The notes under the pieces were generated by a model. The model made no database searches and had not been told where the DNA came from. It saw nothing but the letters and a program-made list of their open reading frames with translations. DNA of 64,000 nucleotides, from assembly GCF_001921205.1 (NCBI RefSeq), contig NZ_MSIE01000002.1, forward strand, positions 1-64,000, given 5' to 3'. The stretch is from Actinophytocola xanthii. Its GTDB lineage: Bacteria; Actinomycetota; Actinomycetes; Mycobacteriales; Pseudonocardiaceae. A program made the position numbers and the translations under genes. Of the stretch, positions 16,204-24,869 are shown one piece after another (the first letter of the stretch is position 1; each line of letters begins with the position of its first letter).

Positions 16204-16229
16204 GCGCCCCTGACGAAAGTCAGGGGCGC
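16204..16229. promoter_or_regulatory. perfect inverted repeat in divergent promoter
   Basis: An 11-bp perfect stem with a GAAA centre (TGACGAAAGTCA core) lies between the divergent histidine-kinase and lipase genes. It could be the operator of the adjacent NarL-type regulator, linking the two-component system to both genes, or an RNA hairpin in the kinase leader. Confidence 0.55.
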
Positions 16230-16317
16230 TCCCCGGCGGAAGACCGATGATCCTGAGACGCCCGCCGCCCTAGCGTCGGCACCGCCTTCACCTGACCCGA
16301 ACCGAAGGAGTCCCGTT

Positions 16318-17421
16318 ATGCGAGCTGTCCGCTGGATCGCGGCGAGCGTCGCGGCTGTCGCGTCGCTCGTCGGCGCGGCACCCGCCGAGGACCGGCTCGT
16401 GCTCCCGGCACCCACCGGCCGGCACGCGGTCGGCTGGACCGAGGCACACCTCGTCGACCGGGACCGGGTGGACCCGTGGGTGCCGACCGGGCCGCGCGAG
16501 CTGATGGTCTCGGTCTGGTACCCGGCCGCCGCCGCGAGCGGTGACCGCGCACCGTACGCGAGTGCCGAGGAGTCACGGGCGTTGCTGGAGCTGTACGGGT
16601 TCGACCATGTGCCGCCGGACTCGATGCACCGCGTCGACACCCACGCGCGGGTCGACGCGCCACCGCTGCGGGGCCGGCGGCCACTGGTCGTGCTCTCGCC
16701 GGGGTTGGTGTTCTCCCGCTGGACGCTGACGACGCTGGCCGAGGAACTGGCCAGCCGCGGCTACGTCGTCGCGAGCATCGACCACACCTACGAGGCGGCG
16801 GCCGTCACCTTCCCCGACGGCCGCGTCGCCGAGTGCGTGGTGTGCGTGGGGGACTGGGACGGCGAGGCGATCGCCGCGAGCCGCGTGCTCGACATCTCCC
16901 TGGTACTGGACCGTCTGCTGCACGGGCCCCGGTACCGCCACCTGATCGACCCCCGGCGGATCGCCGTCCTCGGCCATTCGATCGGCGGCTCCGCGGCCGC
17001 CAACACAATGCTCGTCGACCGCCGGGTCGACGCCGGCGCCAACCTCGACGGCTCGTTCTTCCCCGCCCTGGCCGAGGACCTGTCCCGCCCGTTCCTGATG
17101 GTGGGCGCGGAGGAACAGGGCGCCCCGGGCGCACGTCCGGACTGGGACCGGACCTGGACGCACCTGACCGGCTGGCGCCGCTGGCTGCACGTACCGGAGA
17201 TGGGACACGCCTCCCCGAGCGACGCGGCCGTCCTGGCCGAGTGGCTGGACCTGCCACGTCCGTCGCTGGGGGGGACCAGGATCGTCGAGATCATCCGCAC
17301 CTATCTGACCGCCTTCCTCGACCGGCACCTGCGCCACGAGCACCGGCCCCTGCTCGACGGTCCCTCACCCCAGTTCCCGGAGGTCCACTTCGTCGGCCCG
17401 TCGACGGTAACGCCCGGGTGA
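16318..17421 (+). CDS. secreted platelet-activating-factor acetylhydrolase-like lipase
   Basis: 367 residues from ATG 16318, with GAAGGAG (16304-16310) before it. Residues 1-23 are a signal peptide (VRWIAASVAAVASLVGAAPA). The mature protein is an alpha/beta hydrolase of the PAF-AH II type: RELMVSVWYPA, PLVVLSPGLVFSRWTL at the oxyanion region, ELASRGYVVASIDHTYEA, the nucleophile GHSIGGSAA, GANLDGSFF and a late catalytic His in VPEMGHASPSD. It should hydrolyse short or oxidised acyl esters outside the cell. It is divergent from the histidine kinase and shares the inverted repeat. A paralogue lies at 51849. Confidence 0.88.
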   Translation: MRAVRWIAASVAAVASLVGAAPAEDRLVLPAPTGRHAVGWTEAHLVDRDRVDPWVPTGPRELMVSVWYPAAAASGDRAPYASAEESRALLELYGFDHVPPDSMHRVDTHARVDAPPLRGRRPLVVLSPGLVFSRWTLTTLAEELASRGYVVASIDHTYEAAAVTFPDGRVAECVVCVGDWDGEAIAASRVLDISLVLDRLLHGPRYRHLIDPRRIAVLGHSIGGSAAANTMLVDRRVDAGANLDGSFFPALAEDLSRPFLMVGAEEQGAPGARPDWDRTWTHLTGWRRWLHVPEMGHASPSDAAVLAEWLDLPRPSLGGTRIVEIIRTYLTAFLDRHLRHEHRPLLDGPSPQFPEVHFVGPSTVTPG

Positions 17422-17445
17422 CGCGGGTTCCAGTGGGATCGGCCT

Positions 17446-17465
17446 GACCCGCGGCGGCGCGGGTC
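17446..17465. terminator. hairpin terminator after the lipase gene
   Basis: A perfect 8-bp GC stem with a four-base loop, 24 bases after the lipase stop and before the convergent response-regulator gene. Confidence 0.55.
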
Positions 17466-17643
17466 TGGTCGATCACTGGAGGGTTCGCGAGACGAACGGT
17501 AGTCACACTCGCGGCGGCGGCGCACCCGCGTTGCCGCTCCAGGTGGCCCGGTTCACCCCGGCGCCGGTACGAGGCCTGCCCTCCGCCTTGCCAGCGACGA
17601 CCTGGATCACCAAGCCCATCGACTGGGACTGTGCGGACGCGCC

Positions 17644-18312
17644 CTAACCGGCGGGGCTCTGCCCCGAACCGTGGTCGTGGCGTAGGTGGGCGAGGACGGC
17701 GAGGACGCGGCGATGCCCGTCGACGTGGGGTGGGATGTCGAGCTTGGCGAAGATGTTGTTGACGTGTTTGGCGATGGCGGCGTCGGTGACGTGGAGTTGA
17801 CGGGCGATCGAGGTGTTGGTGCGGCCTTCGGCGATCAGCGCCAGCACCTCGCGCTCCCGCGGTGTCAGGCGTTCCATCGGGGCCCGCATGGTGCGGCGGC
17901 TGAGGAACCTGCGCACGATGTCGGGGTCGATGACGGTGCCGCCGGCGGCCACGTCGTCGAGGGCGGTGAGGAACTCGGGGATGTCGCCCACCCGGTCCTT
18001 GAGCAGGTAGCCGATGCCGCCGCCCATGGCTACGAGCTCAGCGGCGTAGGTGTGCTCGACGTACTGGGACAGCACGAGTATGGGCAGGCCGGGGTGGTCC
18101 TGGCGGAGTCGGAGGGCGGCCCGGAGTCCCTCGTCGCGGAAGTCCGGTGGCATTCGGATGTCGGTGATGATGGCGGTGGGGACCGCGGCCGCGACGGCGG
18201 TGAGGAGGCCGGGCACGTCCGGGACGGGCGTCACCTCGTGTCCGGCGTGGCGGAGGATGTGGGCGAGCCCTTCGCGCAGCAGGGCGGCGTCCTCGGCGAT
18301 CACTACTCGCAC
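17644..18312 (-). CDS. NarL/LuxR-family response regulator
   Basis: 222 residues from GTG 18312. The receiver has VVIAEDAALLREGL, phospho-acceptor Asp in AIITDIRMPP, Ser in ILVLSQY and Lys in GYLLKDRVGD. The C-terminal LuxR helix-turn-helix is LTPREREVLALIAEGRTNTSIARQLHVTDAAIAKHVNNIF. It overlaps the partner kinase gene by ten bases. It probably controls the divergent ABC exporter at 19674. Confidence 0.92.
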   Translation of the reverse strand: MRVVIAEDAALLREGLAHILRHAGHEVTPVPDVPGLLTAVAAAVPTAIITDIRMPPDFRDEGLRAALRLRQDHPGLPILVLSQYVEHTYAAELVAMGGGIGYLLKDRVGDIPEFLTALDDVAAGGTVIDPDIVRRFLSRRTMRAPMERLTPREREVLALIAEGRTNTSIARQLHVTDAAIAKHVNNIFAKLDIPPHVDGHRRVLAVLAHLRHDHGSGQSPAG

Positions 18313-19559
18313 GGCAGCTCCGCTCGCAGGACGGTGGGTCCGCCGGGCGGACTGCTGAGGGTGATCCGGCCGTGGAGCACCGAGACCCGGTCGGTCAGAC
18401 CCTGGAGGCCGGTACCGCGGTCGGGGTCGGCCGCGCCGACGCCGTCGTCGCCGACCTCGACGACCAGCAGGGTGCCGGCGTAGGCGCAGGTGACCCAGGC
18501 CCGGTCCGCCTGGCTGTGCCTGGCGACGTTGGTGAGGCCTTCGCTGATCACGAACCAGGCGGCCGCCTCCACGGCCCCCGGCGGCCGGTGGGGCAGCTCG
18601 AAGCGCACGTCGACCGGGACCGGTGAGCGCTCGGCGATCTCGGTGACGGCCGGCGGGAGCCCTCGGTTGGTGAGGACCTGGGGATGGATGCCCTGGACGA
18701 GCTCGCGCAGCTCGCTCAGCGTCGTCCTCGCCTGCCGATAGGCGTCCTCCACCGCCTCGCTCGCCGGACCCGGCGTGGCGGCGAGCTCGAGCCGCGCCAT
18801 GCCGAGAGTCATGATCAGGCTGGTCAGCCGCAGCTGCGCGCCGTCATGCAGGTCGCGTTCGATGCGACGGCGCTGGGCGTCCATGGCGTCCAGGATCCGC
18901 TCCCGCGAACGGGACAGCTCCCGCACCCGGTGCTCGGTGTTCGCGTCGGGACGGTCGACGAGGAAGCGGCGGGCGAGCGTCGCGCGGGCGGCGGCGTAGG
19001 CGGTGACCAGGTAGAGCGTTATGGGCAGGACCGCGAGGCCCAGTGCCGTCGCCAGCAGCGCCTCGGGCTGCCGGGCCGGGATCAGACCGAAGAGCTCCGG
19101 CTGGTATTCGGGAATCAACGCGATCAGCACCGGGAAGGCCATCACGTAGCCGGCGCACAGCACGAGCAGCCCCACCGCGGCGTCCACCCACGCCAGCACC
19201 AGCGAGAAGAGAACGGCGTGACCGAGCTCCCGCCAGGTGACCGCCTCCCGGAACCGGGTACCCAGCCAGGCCACGAGCCCGGGCCTGGCCGGTGGGGAAT
19301 GCGGCGAGGGCGCCGGCACCGGGTCGATCAACCGCAGGCGTCGACGTTCCACCACGCCCAGCGGTATCCCGCCGAGCAGCAGTACCAGCCCGAACGCGGG
19401 CACGATCAGCAGCAGGGCCGTCACGGCCACCCACAGCATCGCGACGATCCAGCCGGTCAGCAGATAGGCGACCGACCGCCACGGCCACGACGACGCGAGA
19501 AAACGCGACGGCCCGCCGGTCAGCGTCCGCCAGCTCGTCTCGTCGCTTACCGTGGTCAT
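18303..19559 (-). CDS. sensor histidine kinase (sensor-domain DesK type)
   Basis: 418 residues. Residues ~28-60 and 110-190 carry four to five membrane segments of the actinobacterial putative-sensor type. The dimerisation helix is RRRIERDLHDGAQLRLTSL (His ~232), and the ATPase domain has VISEGLTNVARHSQA, VEVGDDGVGAADP and GTGLQGLTDRV. It pairs with the overlapping regulator and is divergent from the ABC exporter, a layout common for systems sensing cell-envelope stress or antimicrobial peptides. Confidence 0.92.
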   Translation of the reverse strand: MTTVSDETSWRTLTGGPSRFLASSWPWRSVAYLLTGWIVAMLWVAVTALLLIVPAFGLVLLLGGIPLGVVERRRLRLIDPVPAPSPHSPPARPGLVAWLGTRFREAVTWRELGHAVLFSLVLAWVDAAVGLLVLCAGYVMAFPVLIALIPEYQPELFGLIPARQPEALLATALGLAVLPITLYLVTAYAAARATLARRFLVDRPDANTEHRVRELSRSRERILDAMDAQRRRIERDLHDGAQLRLTSLIMTLGMARLELAATPGPASEAVEDAYRQARTTLSELRELVQGIHPQVLTNRGLPPAVTEIAERSPVPVDVRFELPHRPPGAVEAAAWFVISEGLTNVARHSQADRAWVTCAYAGTLLVVEVGDDGVGAADPDRGTGLQGLTDRVSVLHGRITLSSPPGGPTVLRAELPCE

Positions 19560-19673
19560 CGCAACCCCCGACCGTACGGGCCGGCGCCCCGGTTGTCAGT
19601 CACGCCACCACTACCTCTCTCACTCACCCTGGCACCCGTGAAGAACGGCCCGCCGGCGGACACAGTGGATCGC

Positions 19674-20387
19674 ATGTCTGCCGAACCCGCGGTGCGGATC
19701 GTCGATCTCCGCAAGATCCACGGCACCGGAACCGTCGCCGTCACGGCCTTGGACGGAATCACGCTCGACTTTCCGGCCGGCACGTTCACCGCGATCATGG
19801 GGCCTTCCGGCTCGGGCAAGAGCACCCTCGCGCAGTGCGCCGCCGGGCTGGACCGTCCCACCTCGGGCGAGGTCGCGGTGGACGGTGTGCTCCTGAACGC
19901 CATGGACGAGACCGAGTTGACCGTGTTCCGCCGGAAAAGGATCGGCTTCGTCTTCCAGGCCTTCAACCTGCTGCCCTCGCTCACCGCCGAGGAGAACGTG
20001 ACCCTCCCGCTTCGGCTCGCCGGAGCTCGCCCCACCCCGGGACGAGCCAGGGTGGCACTCGCGACGGTGGGACTCGGCGACCGGGCCGGCAGTCGTCCGA
20101 GCGAGCTGTCCGGCGGCCAGCAGCAGCGGGTGGCGATCGCCCGCGCCCTCGTCACCGCGCCGGCCATCGTCTTCGCCGACGAGCCCACCGGGGCGCTCGA
20201 CTCGGGCAGCGGACGGGACGTGCTGCGCCTGCTGCGATCGCTGGTCGACGAGCACCGCCACACCGTCATCATGGTGACCCACGACCCGGTGGCGGCGGCC
20301 CAGGCCGACCGGGTCGTCGTCCTCTCCGACGGGCGGGTCGCCGAGGAGAGAACAGCCGAGAAGAGAACAGCGGAGAAGGCTCGATGA
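19674..20387 (+). CDS. MacB/LolD-type ABC exporter ATPase
   Basis: 237 residues from ATG 19674. A complete nucleotide-binding domain: Walker A GPSGSGKST, Q-loop FVFQAFNLLPSLTAEENV, signature LSGGQQQR, Walker B IVFADEPTGALDS, H-loop VTHDP. The pattern is that of ATPases that work with FtsX/MacB permeases, and the next gene is exactly such a permease, overlapping by ATGA. The C-terminal tail carries a short duplicated RTAEK motif. An in-frame GTG at 19638 is a less likely start. Confidence 0.93.
   Translation: MSAEPAVRIVDLRKIHGTGTVAVTALDGITLDFPAGTFTAIMGPSGSGKSTLAQCAAGLDRPTSGEVAVDGVLLNAMDETELTVFRRKRIGFVFQAFNLLPSLTAEENVTLPLRLAGARPTPGRARVALATVGLGDRAGSRPSELSGGQQQRVAIARALVTAPAIVFADEPTGALDSGSGRDVLRLLRSLVDEHRHTVIMVTHDPVAAAQADRVVVLSDGRVAEERTAEKRTAEKAR
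20348..20377 (+). repeat. 15-bp tandem duplication at the end of the ATPase gene
   Basis: Two 15-base units (20348-20362, 20363-20377) differing at one base encode RTAEK twice at the ATPase C-terminus. It looks like a recent in-frame slippage duplication. Confidence 0.75.
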
Positions 20388-22879
20388 CCGCCCTCGCCCG
20401 GCAGACGCTGCGGACGCGGTGGGCTGGCTTCCTCGGGTCGTTCCTCGCGCTGGCGCTCGGCGTCGGACTGTTCGCGACGGCGGGTCTGATCCTCGCCGCG
20501 GCGCTGCGCGGCCACGACATCCCGCCACGCTGGTACGTCGCCCCCTCCGTGGTCGTCGCCGGGCCCGACCGCGCCGGCGTGACCGCACTAGACCCCGCCG
20601 ACGGGTTCGACCCGGCGCTGCCCCCCGACGAGCGCGGGTTCGTCCCCGCCGGTGCCGTCGACGCGCTCGCCGGGCTCGAGGACGTGTCGGCCGTGATCGT
20701 CGAGCACGTCAGCTATGCGCGGTTCGGTGCGGCCACCGAGGCACGTCCCTGGGCCGCGCGCGCGTTGCGTCCCGGCGGGCTCGCGGCGGGCGGCCCGCCC
20801 ACCCGGCCCGAGCACGTCGTGATCACGGCCCCGACCGAGACGCGGGTGGGTGAGGAGGTGACGGTGGTGACCGTCGAGGGACCGCGGCGGTTCACGGTCA
20901 GCGGGATCATCGAGACCCCGGCGGAGCCGGCGCTCTACGTCGCCAACGACCTCGCCGCCCGGCTGGCCGGCGGCCGGGTCGCGGCGATCGCGCTCGTCCC
21001 CGCGCCGGGTGTGGACCCGACGACACTCGGCGAGGACGTCCGGGCCGCCCTCGACGCCTTCCCGATGCTTCGGGTGCTCACCGGCGACGACCGCCGCGGC
21101 GCCGAGCTCGACCCCGAAGCCGGGCTCTACGTCGGCGTCACCTCGCTCGCGGGCAGCGTCGCCGGGCTGTCGGGATTCGTGGCCGTCTACATCGTCGCCG
21201 GCACCTTCCGGTTCACCGTCACCCAGCGTCGGCGCGAGCTCGCGCTGCTGCGCGCCGCGGGAGCGACACCCAGGCAGGTCCGCCGGCTGGTGCGGAGCGA
21301 GGCGCTCCTCGTCGGCGCGGCCGCCGGCCTGGTGGGCATCGCCCTCAGCGCCCTCGGCGCTCCCGCCGCGGCGGGTTGGCTGGCCGGTCACGGGCTCGCG
21401 CCGACGGGGTTCACCACCGAGTTGGTGTGGTGGCCGCTCGCCGCCGCGTACGCGCTCGGTCTCGCCGTCGCCGTGGCCGGCGCGTGGTCACCCGCCCGCC
21501 GGGCCGGCCGGATCCGCCCGGTCGAGGCGATCGGCGAGGCCACGGTCGAACGGCGTGGCGGCGCGCGTGCCGTCGTCGGATGGGTACTCGGGTCGGCCTG
21601 CCTCGGCGGAACCATCCCCATGGCTCGGCTCATGTCCGGGCCGGCCGGCGCTGCCTACCTCCTCGTCGTGGTGATGCTGCTGATCGTCGGCGCTACGCTG
21701 TTGCTCCCGACGCTGATGCGGCCGGTCAACCGACTGGTCACGACGGGCCGGAGCCCGATCGCCATGCTCGCCAGGGCGAGCGCGCGATCCGAGACCCGGC
21801 GCTACGCCGCCAGCATCGCCCCGGTGCTCGTCACCGTCGGCCTGGCCGGCGGAACGCTCGCCGGCACAGCGACGATCAGCGCGACCGAGGCGGCCGGCCT
21901 CCGTGACCACCTCACCGCGCCGATGGTGGTCGTCCCCGCCGGTGCCGCGCGGCTGCCGTCCGGCACCGCCGACCGGCTCGCCGGCCTGCCCGGCGTCACG
22001 GCCGCGGTGCCGGTCAAGGCCACGAGCGTGTTCGACGACCGGGGCGACATGGTTCGCGAGCACACCGCGTGGTTCGTCCACGGTGCCGCCGCTCGGCACG
22101 TCGTACGGCTGCCGACGATCTCGGGTTCGGTCGACGGACTCTCCGCGGGGGCCGTGGCCGTCTCCGCGTCGCTGGCCGAGGCCCACGGCTGGCGAACCGG
22201 CGGCACCGCCACCCTCTGGTTGGGCGACGGCGCGGCGGTGACACCGCGGATCGCCGCGGTCGTCGAGGACCGGCTCGGCCTGCCCGCCGTGTTCCTTCCC
22301 TGGGAACTCGCGCGGACCCACTCGACGACACCGATGCCGGACGCGGTGTATCTCGCGCTCACGCCGCAGGCCGAGCTGGCCGCGATCCGTGCCGCCGTCC
22401 CGCTCGGCGCCCTGGTCACCGTGGAGTCGCACCTGACCACCCTGGACGAGCGGTTCGACCGGCTCAATCGGCTCTCGCTGATCGCGTTGCTGGGCGTCGC
22501 GCTCCTCTACACCGCCATCGCCATCGCCAACACCCAGCTCATCGCCGTCGGCGACCTGACCCGCGAGCTCCGGGTGTTGTGCCAGGTCGGCGCGACGCGA
22601 CGCCAGGCGCTCGCGCTGGCTCGGCGAGAGGGCCTCACGGTGGCCGTGACCGGTGTGTCACTCGGCTGCGCTGTCATGATCGGTACGTTGGCCACCGTCC
22701 ACATCGCGCTCGGTAGGGTCAGCGAAACCGTTCGGACGCTGGTCCCGTGGCCGCCCTTCCTGGCCGTGGTCGCCTGCTGCATCGCGATCACGCTTGCCGC
22801 CGGCGTCCTCCCGGCCAGGCGGGCACTTCGCCGCCGGGAGTCGCATGCCGCCGGTGGACGCCGAGCCTCTGCGTCGTAG
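20384..22879 (+). CDS. FtsX-family ABC exporter permease
   Basis: 831 residues. An N-terminal membrane anchor (FLGSFLALALGVGLFATAGLILAAAL) is followed by a large extracytoplasmic domain, then an FtsX core of three helices (SVAGLSGFVAVYIVAGTF; RRRELALLRAAGATPRQVRRLV; LVWWPLAAAYALGLAVAVAGAWSPARRA), a second internal domain and a second FtsX core ending VLPARRALRRRE. This is the usual double-FtsX permease of actinobacteria. With the ATPase and the divergent two-component system it forms a detoxification- or export-type module. The substrate is unknown. Confidence 0.9.
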   Translation: MTALARQTLRTRWAGFLGSFLALALGVGLFATAGLILAAALRGHDIPPRWYVAPSVVVAGPDRAGVTALDPADGFDPALPPDERGFVPAGAVDALAGLEDVSAVIVEHVSYARFGAATEARPWAARALRPGGLAAGGPPTRPEHVVITAPTETRVGEEVTVVTVEGPRRFTVSGIIETPAEPALYVANDLAARLAGGRVAAIALVPAPGVDPTTLGEDVRAALDAFPMLRVLTGDDRRGAELDPEAGLYVGVTSLAGSVAGLSGFVAVYIVAGTFRFTVTQRRRELALLRAAGATPRQVRRLVRSEALLVGAAAGLVGIALSALGAPAAAGWLAGHGLAPTGFTTELVWWPLAAAYALGLAVAVAGAWSPARRAGRIRPVEAIGEATVERRGGARAVVGWVLGSACLGGTIPMARLMSGPAGAAYLLVVVMLLIVGATLLLPTLMRPVNRLVTTGRSPIAMLARASARSETRRYAASIAPVLVTVGLAGGTLAGTATISATEAAGLRDHLTAPMVVVPAGAARLPSGTADRLAGLPGVTAAVPVKATSVFDDRGDMVREHTAWFVHGAAARHVVRLPTISGSVDGLSAGAVAVSASLAEAHGWRTGGTATLWLGDGAAVTPRIAAVVEDRLGLPAVFLPWELARTHSTTPMPDAVYLALTPQAELAAIRAAVPLGALVTVESHLTTLDERFDRLNRLSLIALLGVALLYTAIAIANTQLIAVGDLTRELRVLCQVGATRRQALALARREGLTVAVTGVSLGCAVMIGTLATVHIALGRVSETVRTLVPWPPFLAVVACCIAITLAAGVLPARRALRRRESHAAGGRRASAS

Positions 22880-22896
22880 CGGCAGGCAGGCCGACG

Positions 22897-23862
22897 CTAC
22901 CGACCGGCTTCGCGGAGCACGTCGGCGACGATGCCGTTCAGCGCGGTGGGCCGGTGCGAGCCGGACAGCAGGAGCGTGAGCGCGTCCGGGGTGAGTCGGC
23001 GGTGGGTGGTGCCGTCGTCCATCCCGTGGCCATCGCAGCCGCTGTAGCGGACGAAGACCTCGTGGGTTCGGGCGCTGTCGCGGACCAGGAGCAGCAGCAC
23101 CTCGTCGCCGTAGGCGACCTCGGGGATGCAGGACTCGGGCTGGTTGGGGCCCTCGCCCTGCGGTGCCGCCGTGACCGCGGCGACCACGGCCCGGGCCTCG
23201 TCGGCAGAGAGCACGGTCCGCGACAGCACGGGGCTCGTCCGGGGACGCAGGACGTCGGTCAGCGCATACCGGCAGAGGGTGGCCGAGCGCACCTCGCCCG
23301 CCTCCGGAAGGCCGCCGGGAGCGGGGGTCGGGCGCGCGTCCGGCCCGGTCAACACCGGGTGCTCGGTGGGGCAGCCAGCCTCGCCGTCGGTGGCCGCGCG
23401 GCGGGCCGAGTTGAGGATGCGGGTGCGCTCGGTGGCGTCGTCGGAGAACACCGTGAGCGGCACGCCCGCGACCAGGCGGGTTTCCTCCACCCAGCCGCCG
23501 TCGTGGGTGTGTACGCCCGGTTTGGCGCTGGAGTCGAACCACAGGTAGGCACTTCGGTCCGCCAGCTCCGGTACGGACGGGCCCATGCACCCGATGGACT
23601 CGACAGCGCCCGGGCGGCCGACGTAGGGGGTGTCGGGCTCGATGCTGGGCAGGCAGGGCGGCGTGCCGGTGGTGCCGTGGCCCCACTCGTCGGGCACCTG
23701 GACGTCGACCCCGCCGTAGGACTCCCACCGCCACCCGGCGGCGGGGGGTGGGGCCTCCTCGGGCGACGCGTCCGGGGGTTGCTGACCTACAGCGGCGAAC
23801 ACGACGAACAGCGCTGCCGCTGCCGCGACGGCGGCGACGGTGACACGAGACCAGGTCTTCAT
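22897..23862 (-). CDS. secreted or membrane-anchored hypothetical protein
   Basis: 321 residues from ATG 23862, chosen because GGAGG precedes it at the right distance and a signal or anchor follows directly (VTVAAVAAAAALFVVFAAVG). The mature part opens with a Pro-rich linker, then GWRWESYGGVDVQVPDEWGHG. It contains about seven cysteines, including SIGCMGPS, EAGCPTEHP, CRYALTD, SCIPEVAYG and SGCDGHGMDDGTTHRRLTPD. I do not recognise the family. It is convergent with the FtsX gene, 17 bases away. Confidence 0.7.
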   Translation of the reverse strand: MKTWSRVTVAAVAAAAALFVVFAAVGQQPPDASPEEAPPPAAGWRWESYGGVDVQVPDEWGHGTTGTPPCLPSIEPDTPYVGRPGAVESIGCMGPSVPELADRSAYLWFDSSAKPGVHTHDGGWVEETRLVAGVPLTVFSDDATERTRILNSARRAATDGEAGCPTEHPVLTGPDARPTPAPGGLPEAGEVRSATLCRYALTDVLRPRTSPVLSRTVLSADEARAVVAAVTAAPQGEGPNQPESCIPEVAYGDEVLLLLVRDSARTHEVFVRYSGCDGHGMDDGTTHRRLTPDALTLLLSGSHRPTALNGIVADVLREAGR

Positions 23863-23951
23863 GGTGAGCACCTCCGGCGGGAGGACGGACAGGCGGGCCG
23901 TCCGGGTTGCACGCCGCCTCACAACGCGTGGGTCCGTCTCGTCGGACCGGT

Positions 23952-24332
23952 ATGAACATCGCTCTGTGGGGCATCGCCGGGCTGCTGGCCGTTCTCTTCC
24001 TGGCCAGCGGCGTCGCGAAGCTCGTCCAGTCCAAGGAAAAGCTCGTCGCCTCGGGAATGGGAGCCCTCGAGGGGTTCGGCCCCGGCACCGTCAAGGTTAT
24101 CGGGATGCTCGAGATCCTGGCCGCGGTGGGGCTGGTCCTGCCCGCACTGCTCGAGGTCGCACCGGTCCTGGTGCCGCTGGCGGCGGTCGGGGTGGCGCTG
24201 CTGATGGCCGGCGCCTCGGTCACCCATCTGCGGCGTGGGGAGACCCAGGGCGTCGTCGTGACCCTGACCATCCTCGTCCTGGCCGCCGTCCTCGCGTGGG
24301 CGCGGTTCGGTCCACAGTCCTTCGAGGGCTGA
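23952..24332 (+). CDS. DoxX-like membrane protein
   Basis: 126 residues with four membrane segments. N-terminal NIALWGIAGLLAVLFLASGVAKL is typical of DoxX, followed by GMLEILAAVGLVLPALL. DoxX-like proteins are small quinone- or redox-associated membrane proteins. It is divergent from the secreted protein at 22897 and lies three bases before the SnoaL gene, which is probably co-expressed. Confidence 0.8.
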   Translation: MNIALWGIAGLLAVLFLASGVAKLVQSKEKLVASGMGALEGFGPGTVKVIGMLEILAAVGLVLPALLEVAPVLVPLAAVGVALLMAGASVTHLRRGETQGVVVTLTILVLAAVLAWARFGPQSFEG

Positions 24333-24335
24333 GGC

Positions 24336-24806
24336 ATGGACGGCTTTCGCGACGTCGCCGACCGGATCGAGGTCGCGGCGCTGGCCGGCGAGTTCACCGA
24401 CGCCGGGACGATGCGCGACTACGACCGCTTCGTCGCACTGTTCACATCGGACGGAGTGTGGCGGATTCCCCACGTGGGTATCGGGTTCACCGGTCGCGCC
24501 GAGATCCGCGCCGGCATCGAGCGGCTACAGGGGCTGTGGGACTACTTCGTCCAGACGGTGCACCCGGGCACGGTCCGGATCGAGGGGGACACGGCGACCG
24601 GTCGGGCCTACACCGCCGAGTTCGGGCGAATGCGCGACGGCGCCGCGCACCTCAACTACGCGATCTACCACGACCGCTACCGGCGCACCGCCGACGGCTG
24701 GCGGTTCGCCGCACGGGTGTACGAGGTGCGGTACGTCGACACGACGCCGCTGCCCGGCGGGCCGCCCGGCACCGAGAAGGCTATTTCCCTCAAGGACGGT
24801 TTGTAA
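24336..24806 (+). CDS. SnoaL-like / NTF2-fold protein
   Basis: 156 residues. The NTF2-like fold is indicated by EVAALAGEFTDAGTMRDYDRFVALFTSDGVWRI, GRAEIRAGIERL, TVRIEGDTATGRAYTAEF and the final strand WRFAARVYEVRYVDTTPL. Such proteins act as ketosteroid-isomerase-like enzymes or small-ligand binders. The function here is unknown. It is translationally close to the DoxX gene. Confidence 0.75.
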   Translation: MDGFRDVADRIEVAALAGEFTDAGTMRDYDRFVALFTSDGVWRIPHVGIGFTGRAEIRAGIERLQGLWDYFVQTVHPGTVRIEGDTATGRAYTAEFGRMRDGAAHLNYAIYHDRYRRTADGWRFAARVYEVRYVDTTPLPGGPPGTEKAISLKDGL

Positions 24807-24814
24807 TAGATTCA

Positions 24815-24856
24815 CCTCAAGTTGCTCCGTAAGGTCAGTGAGTACCCAACCTGAGG
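24815..24856. promoter_or_regulatory. long-spaced dyad before the Mau-like operon
   Basis: CCTCAAGTTG (24815-24824) and CAACCTGAGG (24847-24856) form an inverted repeat matching at 9 of 10 positions, with a 22-base spacer, just before the ribosome-binding site of the next gene. It could be an operator or a 5'-leader stem. Confidence 0.4.
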
Positions 24857-24869
24857 CGGAGGGGTGGCC

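Noticed and set aside
19292-20383. Long upstream extension of the FtsX permease frame
   Set aside because: It overlaps the ATPase gene in another frame; the permease starts with a normal membrane anchor at the ATGA overlap (20384).
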